Below, in pieces: positions 1 to 5,441 of a stretch of 5,558 bases of DNA. The stretch lies in assembly GCA_029256665.1 (NCBI GenBank), contig JAQSXN010000307.1, positions 1 to 5,558 on the forward strand, given 5' to 3'. This DNA is from Paenibacillus sp. (GTDB lineage: Bacteria > Bacillota > Bacilli > Paenibacillales > Paenibacillaceae). The translations under genes and the position numbers were made by a program. How positions within the stretch are numbered: position 1 is the stretch's first letter; the number at the start of each line of letters is the position of its first letter. The notes under the pieces are model-generated. The model ran no database searches. It saw only the letters and a program-made list of their open reading frames with translations, and was not told the origin of the DNA.

Positions 1-358
1 CACCCAACACGGCGGCAAGTTGCGCGGACAATCGACCCGTACCCGCCCCCCACTCCGCGATCAGTAGACGCTCTTCTCCGGATGGCATGGCATCTCTCCA
101 CTTGTCGATCGAAGCGGCGATCGAGCGGGCCATTAGATCGCCTAGCCCCGAGCTTGTATAGAAGTCCCCGCGTTTCCCCACTCTCGGCGCTCCGGAACGA
201 TAATACCCGGCGCTCGGGTCGTAAAGGCAGGTCGCCATATAATCGGCGAAAGATATGCAAGCCGCCGCTCCGCTCCCGTCCATCTCCATGCCGATGAGCG
301 AAGATGCCGCGATAAGACTGTCGATTGCCGCGTTTGCGGGCCCGTTCTTTGTTCGCAT
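1..358 (-). CDS. MidA/NDUFAF7-type SAM-dependent methyltransferase, N-terminal part (cut by window edge)
   Basis: Class I S-adenosylmethionine-dependent methyltransferase of the MidA family (COG1565, Pfam Methyltransf_28). The mitochondrial homologue NDUFAF7 methylates an arginine of a complex I subunit; bacterial substrates are not well known. The 119 visible residues show the family hallmarks: ISFADYMATCLYDPSAGYY (about 35-53), then RVGKRGDFYTSSGLGDLMAR (59-78), then the SAM-binding motif I AEWGAGTGRL (101-110). Motif I carries Trp where the family usually has Leu (VELGAGTGRL). I chose the ATG at 356-358 because it opens this frame and has AAGGA about 10 nt upstream. An overlapping ATG in another frame (366-368) leads only to a shadow ORF. 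The rest of the gene lies beyond position 1. It is divergent from the coiled-coil gene at 441. Family assignment is firm; the substrate is unknown. Confidence 0.9.
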   Translation of the reverse strand, partial: MRTKNGPANAAIDSLIAASSLIGMEMDGSGAAACISFADYMATCLYDPSAGYYRSGAPRVGKRGDFYTSSGLGDLMARSIAASIDKWRDAMPSGEERLLIAEWGAGTGRLSAQLAAVLG

Positions 359-364
359 TGGGAG

Positions 365-393
365 TTCATCCTTTTCGCAATCTGGGATATAAT
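365..393 (+). promoter_or_regulatory. Probable SigA-type promoter for the coiled-coil gene
   Basis: A perfect -10 hexamer TATAAT lies at 388-393. A weak -35 (TTCATC, 365-370, 3/6 match to TTGACA) stands 17 bp upstream. The start site would fall near 400, giving a leader of about 40 nt before the TTG start at 441. The same AT-rich patch read on the other strand gives TATTAT/TATATC downstream of TTGTAT (about 412-417), a possible overlapping promoter for the divergent methyltransferase gene. If so, the two genes would compete for polymerase. The match is based on the -10 element; the -35 is poor. Confidence 0.45.
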
Positions 394-440
394 AGAATCG
401 TCCGCCGCATACAATAGAGGGGTAAGAAGGGAGGATCACG

Positions 441-1547
441 TTGGCCGCTATCACCTATCGACAACGGATCGTCTGCATGCTTGCGGCGATGCTCGTCGGC
501 ATCACGTTCGCCCTTCAGTTCCCCGTGTTAGCCGAACAGCAGACGGAATCGCCGCCGCAAGGCGACATCCGCGACTTGCTCGAGAAGAGCTTATCCGTCG
601 TCGAGATCGATAAAGAAATCGAACGCATTCAAGAGAAAAAACAAGAGCTGCTGGCGACGATGTCGGATGCCGAAGACGAGCTTCGCGAACGGGAACTGCA
701 AATTGCGGACAAGCGCGAACATGCCGGCGAAGTGCTGCGAGCCTACTATATGGGAGAGCGCGATTCGTTATATAGCGCCTTGCTGACCATGAAATCTTGG
801 ACCCGGTTTTTCGAGGTGCTCGATTATGTGGACATCATCGTGTCGCAGGACAAATCCACGCTGAGCGGATATATCGATCGATTCCGCGGCATGCAAGACG
901 AATACAAACTGTTGGAAGAGAAACAAGCCGAATTGGCCCAAGTGGAGCGTAAGCTGCTGGAGCAGCGGGAACGCGTCCTGGCGCTCGAGCAAAGCGTCGA
1001 AGGACAATTAAACGGACGCGCCGACAGCGAACGGATCAGGCTGCTCATGCAAGAGCTTAATAGCTTCTGGGAGACGGCAGGTTTAACGGAAGTTCGAGAC
1101 TATTTCAAAGCGTTGTCCGCCGCTATGGGCAAGCTGCCCGGGTGGGTGCAGGACAACAAGGAAATGCTCGAGGTCAAAGGATTTAATTACACCATCCGCG
1201 TTTCCGAAGACAAGCTGAACGAATTTCTAAGAGAGCAGGATGAACGGTTTAACCACTTCGCCTTCTCGTTCGACGACGACTCCATCACCGCTTTCGGCAA
1301 ACGGGACGGGATGGAAATCAGCGTTAAAGGCCATTACAGCGTGCAGGATAAACCCACGAACGGGATCATCTTCCACGTCGACGAACTGTTGTTTAACGGC
1401 TTTACGCTGCCGGACACGACAAGAAGCGCGCTCGAAGACGAGTTTGATTTAGGATTCTACCCCGGTCTGATCATGTCCTTCCTCAAAGCGAAAGAAGTAG
1501 AAATAAAGGATGGCGAGCTCGTCATTAAGCTCGCCGTGGCGTTGTAG
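441..1547 (+). CDS. Secreted PcsB/CwlO-like coiled-coil protein with a novel-looking C-terminal domain
   Basis: Predicted exported protein of 368 residues, function unknown. The TTG start at 441 is supported by GGGAGGAT about 6-8 nt upstream. Residues 1-31 form a signal peptide: charged start, hydrophobic core 10-29, and VLA as a likely signal peptidase I site before E32. Residues about 45-100 and 150-200 are Glu/Lys/Arg/Gln-rich heptad-like helices. Between them, LRAYYMGERDSLYSALLTM and FFEVLDYVDIIVSQDKSTL (about 99-141) resemble the helical core of the PcsB/CwlO N-terminal domain, where coiled coils flank a short bundle regulated by FtsEX. The C-terminal domain (about 245-368) is predicted beta-rich, with alternating hydrophobic strands such as FNYTIRVSEDKLNEFL and GMEISVKGHYSV. 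It lacks the Cys-His pattern of NlpC/P60 or CHAP hydrolases; the only Cys (C12) is in the signal peptide. It may act as a cell-wall or divisome scaffold or regulator; this is inference. It is convergent with the SBP gene. Confidence 0.85.
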   Translation: MAAITYRQRIVCMLAAMLVGITFALQFPVLAEQQTESPPQGDIRDLLEKSLSVVEIDKEIERIQEKKQELLATMSDAEDELRERELQIADKREHAGEVLRAYYMGERDSLYSALLTMKSWTRFFEVLDYVDIIVSQDKSTLSGYIDRFRGMQDEYKLLEEKQAELAQVERKLLEQRERVLALEQSVEGQLNGRADSERIRLLMQELNSFWETAGLTEVRDYFKALSAAMGKLPGWVQDNKEMLEVKGFNYTIRVSEDKLNEFLREQDERFNHFAFSFDDDSITAFGKRDGMEISVKGHYSVQDKPTNGIIFHVDELLFNGFTLPDTTRSALEDEFDLGFYPGLIMSFLKAKEVEIKDGELVIKLAVAL

Positions 1548-1573
1548 CAAAGCAGGAACATTGCGAACCCCGT

Positions 1574-2905
1574 TCAAGGTTGCAAGCTAGGAATCGTCGC
1601 GACGAATTCGGCGATTTCTAGCTTTTCTTCGCCCGAATGAACTTGCCAATCCGCTTCCCTCTTCTGCCATCGAATCGGCCACTCCGGGTCGGCCAGAACG
1701 TTACCGCCTTCCGGCTGCTGCTTCACGCTGAGCGCCTCGTACCACCATATCGGCGGCATGAGCCCGCTGCGGAATACGAGCTGCGCCTGCTCGCCGTATA
1801 ACGATGCCCGTACCGGCAGCTCCCCGCTCGCATCGTAGTACGCGAATTGGCTTGCGGCATCCGTCATTTCCTGAATCCACAGAATCGCCTCCTCGTCCGA
1901 CCGGCTGCCCGCGGATATCGCGTAGCTGCTGCCGTTCAACCATGGATACAGCGGTCCCTCCGAATCCAATACAAGTTTGTCTTTGGCCGTTTTGTTTAAT
2001 TTGTTGTAGGCGCTCCATGTCATGACTGAGCTTAACAGCTTGTCTTCGATCAGCAATTCGCTTAGCTTGATAGGTTGCGTGAGCGGCACGCGGGAGATCA
2101 TCGAAGAAGCATAGCCGTCCAGCCATAACAAATGCGACCTGTCCGTCTCGTCCATCCCCTTGAGCGAAATGAGCGACGTCCCCTCTTGATGGAACCTCGC
2201 TTCCCAAGCCATAAGCTGATGCAAATCCCCGGGACTTAGGTTCGTCAAGTACGCAGCCGCTTCCCCCGCGACTTCGGCGCCGTCGCTCCCGCCCGCAAGC
2301 GCTTTCGCCGCATCCTCCAACATGCCGAAATTATCGATCTGCGACGGCATCCCCAGCTGCTCCAGCATATCCTTGTTCCAGAAAAGCAAATAAGGGTCAA
2401 TATGCGACGGCACGGCCCAGAGGTAACCGTTCCAGCGAAGAGGCTCGAGCAAGCCGGCAAGCTGGTCGGACATCGCGTCGCCGACCAACAACGAATCGAC
2501 CGACTTTAAGTAGCCTTTGACCGCCATCGGGAGCACAATGGCATTATCGAGCAGCATAACGTCCGGCGCTTCGCCTCGTTCGCTTCTCGCAAGCCAATCC
2601 GCGTATCCCGGCCGTTCCGATCGTTCGTTCGTTAGATGGACTTGGATTCGCGGATGTTCCGTCATAAACGTATCGTTGAGCTCCTGCAGTCTGACGAACC
2701 GCGACGACTCGAGGGAAACGGTTACATAAATATCCTTGACATCTTCGTCGTCATCGACCGAACCTACGGGCAACACGGGCGAGGAGCTATCGCTTTCGTC
2801 CGTTCTCGTCCAGTTCCAGTCGAGCATGCGGGTATAATGAATAAGGAGCAGCGCTACGATCAGCAACAAGCTGAACACGAGCGGGGCAATTCTGCGAAGA
2901 GTCAC
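1574..2905 (-). CDS. Membrane-anchored extracellular solute-binding protein (family 1 type), orphan
   Basis: ABC-type extracellular solute-binding protein of 443 residues. I chose the GTG at 2903-2905 because GGAAAGGA lies 8 nt upstream. Upstream in-frame ATGs (2929, 3085) lack good ribosome binding sites and would run the frame through the promoter and the phoH terminator. Residues 6-24 form an uncleaved-looking membrane helix (IAPLVFSLLLIVALLLIHY). There is no lipobox and no Cys in the protein, unlike typical Gram-positive SBP lipoproteins. An acidic Ser-rich linker (about 35-56) follows. The SBP fold starts near 58 (KDIYVTVSLESSRF) and includes YADWLARSERGEAPDVMLLD (101-120) and the ligand-lobe signature NGYLWAVPSHIDPYLLFWNK (159-178). 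Sugars are usual ligands of this family, but none can be named here. No permease or ATPase gene is adjacent, so it may serve with a distant transporter or as a sensor. Its last codons contain the terminator of the convergent gene. Confidence 0.88.
   Translation of the reverse strand: MTLRRIAPLVFSLLLIVALLLIHYTRMLDWNWTRTDESDSSSPVLPVGSVDDDEDVKDIYVTVSLESSRFVRLQELNDTFMTEHPRIQVHLTNERSERPGYADWLARSERGEAPDVMLLDNAIVLPMAVKGYLKSVDSLLVGDAMSDQLAGLLEPLRWNGYLWAVPSHIDPYLLFWNKDMLEQLGMPSQIDNFGMLEDAAKALAGGSDGAEVAGEAAAYLTNLSPGDLHQLMAWEARFHQEGTSLISLKGMDETDRSHLLWLDGYASSMISRVPLTQPIKLSELLIEDKLLSSVMTWSAYNKLNKTAKDKLVLDSEGPLYPWLNGSSYAISAGSRSDEEAILWIQEMTDAASQFAYYDASGELPVRASLYGEQAQLVFRSGLMPPIWWYEALSVKQQPEGGNVLADPEWPIRWQKREADWQVHSGEEKLEIAEFVATIPSLQP
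1584..1629 (+). terminator. Intrinsic terminator of the coiled-coil gene, embedded in the convergent SBP coding sequence
   Basis: The 5' arm AAGCTAGGAATCG (1584-1596) pairs with CGATTTCTAGCTT (1612-1624) over 13 positions, with one G-U wobble (1591/1617). The stem can extend by three more pairs (1597-1599 with 1609-1611), leaving a 9-nt loop. A T-rich tract TTTTCTT (1623-1629) follows directly, which is the classic Rho-independent form on the plus strand. It begins 37 nt after the stop codon of the coiled-coil gene. It lies wholly within the last codons of the oppositely oriented SBP gene (encoding roughly KLEIAEFVATIPSL). On the minus strand there is no T-tract, so it should not stop SBP transcription in the same way. 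Confidence 0.75.
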
Positions 2906-2943
2906 CGTATTCGTCCTTTCCGCTTCCATACCTTTATGCGTAT

Positions 2944-2973
2944 AGGATACCAGCAATCGCCTCGTTTGTCCAA
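2944..2973 (-). promoter_or_regulatory. Probable SigA-type promoter with extended -10 for the SBP gene
   Basis: Read on the minus strand, TTGGAC (2973-2968) is followed by an 18-bp spacer and TATCCT (2949-2944, 4/6 match), preceded by TGG, which fits an extended -10 (TGn). It lies downstream of the phoH terminator and about 38 nt upstream of the GTG start. That placement supports independent transcription of the SBP gene and argues against the longer N-terminal reading. Confidence 0.45.
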
Positions 2974-3010
2974 GCAATCCGCGCGCCGCCCCCAGGGCTT
3001 GCCCCTCCGG

Positions 3011-3078
3011 AAAGAAAAGAGACCCTGCTCCGCCCGCAAGCCGGATAAGGAAGGCTTGGACGGGAAGGGGCGGGTCTC
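3011..3078 (-). terminator. Intrinsic terminator of the phoH-like gene
   Basis: On the minus strand GAGACCC (3078-3072) pairs with GGGTCTC (3025-3019) and is followed at once by TTTTCTTT (3018-3011). Inside this outer stem, after an internal loop, CCCG pairs with CGGG and, after a 2-nt bulge, CAAGCC pairs with GGCTTG around a 10-nt loop. The outer 7-bp stem plus T-tract is the convincing part. It starts about 30 nt after the PhoH stop codon. Confidence 0.75.
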
Positions 3079-3106
3079 GATTCACCGAGGGAGTCGCAAT
3101 GATCTC

Positions 3107-4444
3107 TTACAGCAAATCCGCGGCATGTTGGGCGAGCTTGGAACGTTCGCCCTTCTCCAGCGTCATATGGCCGCTGATGCCTTCATACTTGAACTTCTCC
3201 ACGATATGGGTAAGGCCGTTGCTAAGCGAATCCAGATAAGGGTGATCGATCTGTCCCGGATCGCCCATGAGGACGATCTTGCTTCCTTCGCCTACGCGGG
3301 AAACGATCGTTTTCACTTCGTGTTTGGTCAAGTTTTGCGCTTCGTCGATAATTATGAATTGACCCGGGATAGACCGTCCCCGAATGTACGTAAGCGCCTC
3401 GACCTGAATGCTTCCCATCCCCATCAGTATTTTGTCGATGTCTCCCGCTTTCTTGGTATCGAACAAATATTCGAGGTTGTCATAGATCGGCTGCATCCAC
3501 GGACGCAGCTTCTCCTCCTTCTCCCCGGGCAAATAGCCGATGTCCTTGCCCATCGGCACGACGGGCCGCGCGATAAGCAGCTTCTTATATTTATGCTCAT
3601 CCTCTACCTTCATCAAGCCTGCCGCAAGCGCCAGAAGCGTCTTGCCCGTGCCTGCTTTGCCCGATAAAGTAACGAGCGGAATGTCATCGTTGAGCAACAG
3701 CTCCAGCGCCATTCGCTGCTGGGCGTTGCGCGCCGTGATGCCCCATATGGGATCGTTGCTGAGATACAGAGGTTCCAGCCTTACGCCGTCCGGACTGACC
3801 TTGAGGAGCGCCGACTTCGATGTTCCCATCTCGTCCCGCAAAATAACGAACTCGTTCGGGCTCAGCTTCGCTCTCAGCTGCAGATGGTTGACGCTTAGGA
3901 AACGATACGTATAAAATTCGTCGATCACCGACGGGTGGACGTATAACGTCAGATATCCGGTGTACAGATCCGAGTCGACCACGTTCCGATCGGACAAATA
4001 ATCTTGCGCCTGAAGGCCCAGCACGTCTGCCTTGATACGCACCAGCACGTCCTTGCTGACGAGCACGACGCTGCGCCGATCCTCCTCGGGCTGCGTGTCC
4101 TGCTCCATCTGGTAATTCAGGGCGACGGCCAGAATCCGGTTGTCGTTCGACATCTCGCCGAACATCTCTTGGACGCGCATGAAGCTTCTATGGTTAAGCT
4201 CCACTTTAAGGAGTCCCCCGCCAGGCAAAATAATTCCTTCGTGCAAATGGCCCTCCTCGCGCATCTGATCGAGCAGCCTTGATACCGATCGGGCGTTGCG
4301 GCCCAATTCGTCGGCCAGCCTTTTTTTGGAATCCAGTTCCTCCAGTACGATCGCGGGAATAATAACCTCGTTATCGTGGAACGAGAAGAGCGACTGCGGA
4401 TCGTGGAGCAACACGTTGGTATCGAGCACGAATATTTTTTTCAT
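3107..4444 (-). CDS. PIN domain-PhoH ATPase fusion (PhoH2/YlaK type)
   Basis: Cytoplasmic PhoH2-type protein of 445 residues, close to what I recall for B. subtilis YlaK (about 440). The N-terminal PIN ribonuclease domain (1 to about 145) retains its expected acidic residues: D8 in LDTNVLL, E35/E36 in VLEELD, D101 in SNDNRILAVA and D132 in VLVSKDVLVRIKA. The family marker LGLQAQDYLSD is at 142-152. The C-terminal PhoH ATPase (about 235-445) has Walker A GKAGTGKT (262-269), ARPVVPMGKDIGYLPGEKEE (292-311), Walker B FIIIDEAQN (363-371), VLMGDPGQID (391-400) and a GERSKLAQHAADLL end. Mycobacterial PhoH2 proteins have been reported as ATP-dependent RNA helicase/RNases; the same role here is inference. 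No small antitoxin gene of the phoAT type is visible upstream. The ATG at 4442-4444 has GGGAGGG about 6 nt upstream. Its neighbour ylaJ is divergent; no clear promoter hexamers were found between them. Confidence 0.95.
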   Translation of the reverse strand: MKKIFVLDTNVLLHDPQSLFSFHDNEVIIPAIVLEELDSKKRLADELGRNARSVSRLLDQMREEGHLHEGIILPGGGLLKVELNHRSFMRVQEMFGEMSNDNRILAVALNYQMEQDTQPEEDRRSVVLVSKDVLVRIKADVLGLQAQDYLSDRNVVDSDLYTGYLTLYVHPSVIDEFYTYRFLSVNHLQLRAKLSPNEFVILRDEMGTSKSALLKVSPDGVRLEPLYLSNDPIWGITARNAQQRMALELLLNDDIPLVTLSGKAGTGKTLLALAAGLMKVEDEHKYKKLLIARPVVPMGKDIGYLPGEKEEKLRPWMQPIYDNLEYLFDTKKAGDIDKILMGMGSIQVEALTYIRGRSIPGQFIIIDEAQNLTKHEVKTIVSRVGEGSKIVLMGDPGQIDHPYLDSLSNGLTHIVEKFKYEGISGHMTLEKGERSKLAQHAADLL

Positions 4445-4570
4445 GAGAACCCTCCCGGCGTCGGATATACATTTGCATACATAGCCTCAATTGGTAGCGG
4501 ACAAACTACTGGACAAACGAAGCTCGCGTGGGTAGCACGCGCGGGTACTCATACGAATGAGGTGGCTTAC
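4445..4570. promoter_or_regulatory. Divergent phoH/ylaJ intergenic region with direct repeats and a small palindrome
   Basis: This 126-bp gap must hold the control signals for both genes. GGACAAAC occurs twice (4499-4506, 4511-4518; 12-bp spacing). CGCGTGGGTA (4525-4534) recurs as CGCGCGGGTA (4538-4547; 13-bp spacing). CGCGTG-GGTAG-CACGCG (4525-4541) is a perfect 6-bp inverted repeat about 30 nt before the ylaJ start. Such spacing near one helical turn fits transcription-factor half sites, but none is recognised. I could not find convincing SigA or sporulation-sigma hexamer pairs. CATACGA (4550-4556) resembles a SigG -10 but is too close to the RBS. Confidence 0.4.
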
Positions 4571-5128
4571 ATGTACAAATGGATAACTGCGGCGGTCGTT
4601 ACGGCGATCGTTGTCTCAGGCTGCGGCACCGGCGCGCGAAATGAACCATCACCCTCTCCGGATCATAATGGGTCCGTAAGAACCCAACAGAATAACGCGG
4701 GCAAAAAAATGATCAAAGACTCTGCGGCGGTAGAAGCCCATCTGGAGCAATTGGCGATGAATGTCGAAGGCGTGGAAGGCGCGCATTGCGTCATCATCGG
4801 CAATACGGCCATCGTCGGCATCGACGTTGACGGAAACCTGGAACGTTCGCGCGTCGGAGTCATCAAGTATTCGGTCGCGGAAGCTTTCCGCAAAGACCCG
4901 TATGGCGTCGATGCCTTCGTCACGGCGGATCTGGATATCGCAAGCAGGCTCTCCGAGATCGGACAAGACATTCGGCAAGGCCGGCCGATCGCCGGATTCG
5001 CCGAGGAGCTCGCCGATATGATGGGACGAATCATTCCGCAGGTGCCAAGGGATGTCACGCCGCCCAATCCGGATCCGAACTCTCAGCAGCAGAGAGGCCG
5101 GCCCAATACGATGAACGGCGACCGCTAA
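4571..5128 (+). CDS. ylaJ: YhcN/YlaJ family sporulation lipoprotein
   Basis: Predicted lipoprotein of 185 residues, probably in the spore envelope or forespore membrane by family analogy. The ATG at 4571 has GAGGTGG about 6 nt upstream and starts exactly at a lipoprotein signal: MYKW, hydrophobic 5-15, then lipobox VSGC with C18 as the lipidated residue. A Ser/Pro/Asn/Gln-rich linker (about 19-45) follows. The family core spans about 50-158: LAMNVEGVEGAHCVIIGNTA (61-80), IVGIDVDGNL (81-90), VDAFVTADLDIASRLSEIGQ (113-132) and MMGRIIPQ (150-157). The tail 158-185 is a Pro/Asn/Gln-rich disordered extension. A longer in-frame reading from 4376 is excluded because it lies antisense in phoH and hides the signal peptide. 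As I recall, ylaJ and ylaK are also neighbours in B. subtilis, which supports the symbol. Sporulation control is expected but no promoter is clear. Confidence 0.92.
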   Translation: MYKWITAAVVTAIVVSGCGTGARNEPSPSPDHNGSVRTQQNNAGKKMIKDSAAVEAHLEQLAMNVEGVEGAHCVIIGNTAIVGIDVDGNLERSRVGVIKYSVAEAFRKDPYGVDAFVTADLDIASRLSEIGQDIRQGRPIAGFAEELADMMGRIIPQVPRDVTPPNPDPNSQQQRGRPNTMNGDR

Positions 5129-5150
5129 CGGGAGACGGTCGTTCCCTTGT
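5119..5150 (+). terminator. Possible weak terminator hairpin overlapping the ylaJ stop
   Basis: CGACCG (5119-5124) pairs with CGGTCG (5136-5141), 6 GC-rich bp with an 11-nt loop that holds the TAA stop. The tail TTCCCTTGTT is T-rich but interrupted. This is weaker than the hairpin at 5198-5225, which is the likelier end of ylaJ transcripts. Confidence 0.3.
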
Positions 5151-5197
5151 TCCCCTTAAAACAGTTAAGAAATCGTAAAGCTTCGTAAAAGACGCAA

Positions 5198-5225
5198 AAA
5201 GCCTAGTGAGGGTTCACTAGGCTTT
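5198..5225. terminator. Bidirectional intrinsic terminator between convergent ylaJ and small gene
   Basis: AAAGCCTAGTGA (5198-5209) and TCACTAGGCTTT (5214-5225) form a perfect 12-bp stem with a GGGT tetraloop. On the minus strand the stem is followed by a T-run (complement of the A-run 5196-5200 and beyond). On the plus strand it is followed by TTTCTT. It therefore can serve both ylaJ and the 45-codon gene, but the minus-strand T-tract is stronger. Confidence 0.88.
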
Positions 5226-5354
5226 CTTACATAAGGCGGACGCAAAGCGGCCGTTCTTGTCCAATACGTTGTTGCCGAGAGTACGGTCGCAGACAGCGGG
5301 CAATCGACGGGCGATGTCGGTTCGCGGGTATCCCGCTCTTCTCTCTTCGGCCAT
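5217..5354 (-). CDS. Small protein of 45 residues, unknown function
   Basis: I do not recognise this protein. The ATG at 5352-5354 has a near-consensus GGGGAGG ending 8 nt upstream, a TATAAT promoter about 55 nt before the start, and a strong terminator that begins within its last codons, so the gene is fully framed by signals. The protein starts MAEERRAGYPRTDIARRLPA and ends NGRFASALCKKA. It is basic, Arg-rich, with two Cys (22 and 42) and no signal peptide or membrane segment. Its TAG stop (5217-5219) sits in the 5' arm of the terminator stem on this strand. It follows the partial gene at 5442-5558 in the same direction, 87 nt downstream, but has its own promoter. It could be a small regulator or binding protein; no function is claimed. 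A longer open frame across the same bases (5165-5362) lacks this RBS register. Confidence 0.65.
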   Translation of the reverse strand: MAEERRAGYPRTDIARRLPAVCDRTLGNNVLDKNGRFASALCKKA

Positions 5355-5388
5355 CCGCACAACCTCCCCTGCTTGGAATGTAGGTGAA

Positions 5389-5402
5389 TAAGCTGCTGCT
5401 TA
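5389..5402 (-). other. Short hairpin in the leader of the small gene
   Basis: On the minus strand TAAGC-AGCA-GCTTA is a 5-bp inverted repeat starting a few nt after the predicted transcription start. It could stabilise the 5' end of the mRNA or be a protein-binding site. The region 5389-5432 has several copies of GCTTA/TAAGC, so chance similarity is possible. Confidence 0.3.
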
Positions 5403-5408
5403 GCTCCT

Positions 5409-5438
5409 ATTATAAGCTATCATATTAAGCTTAGTCTA
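5409..5438 (-). promoter_or_regulatory. Probable SigA promoter for the 45-codon gene
   Basis: On the minus strand TAGACT (5438-5433, 4/6 match to TTGACA) is followed by an 18-bp spacer and a perfect TATAAT (5414-5409). The predicted start site is near 5402, giving a leader of about 48 nt to the ATG. The -35 begins 3 bp after the stop codon of the upstream gene, so the promoter fills the intergenic gap. Confidence 0.6.
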
Positions 5439-5441
5439 CGC

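Noticed and set aside
142..414. 90-codon minus-strand frame overlapping the methyltransferase
   Set aside because: The neighbouring frame from 358 gives the MidA motifs; this one gives an Arg/Trp/Pro-rich sequence without family features.
1561..1585. Hairpin TTGC(g)AACC / GGTTGCAA between the convergent stops
   Set aside because: It has a bulge and lacks a T-tract on either strand; the hairpin at 1584-1629 is far better. It might still act as a weak 3' end for the SBP transcript.
2906..3085. 60-residue N-terminal extension of the SBP from an ATG at 3085
   Set aside because: It crosses the phoH terminator and the SBP promoter, has no good RBS, and would bury the membrane helix; the GTG at 2905 has a well-spaced GGAAAGGA.
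2636..3667. 343-codon plus-strand open frame
   Set aside because: It runs antisense to the SBP 5' part, the promoter/terminator region and the phoH 3' part. The protein is low-quality (Arg/His/Gln rich, no motif), while the minus-strand genes show clear families.
4550..4556. CATACGA as a SigG -10 element for ylaJ
   Set aside because: The predicted transcription start would fall on the ribosome binding site, and no SigG-like -35 is at the right distance.
4376..4570. 65-residue extension of ylaJ upstream of 4571
   Set aside because: It overlaps phoH antisense and hides the lipoprotein signal that starts exactly at the ATG with an RBS at 4571.
4649..5067. Two minus-strand frames (109 and 134 codons) antisense to ylaJ
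   Set aside because: Both are shadows of the well-supported lipoprotein gene, without RBS or domain features.
5165..5362. 65-codon minus-strand frame across the terminator and small gene
   Set aside because: It uses a different frame from the GGGGAGG/ATG at 5354, reads through the terminator hairpin, and looks like a shadow.
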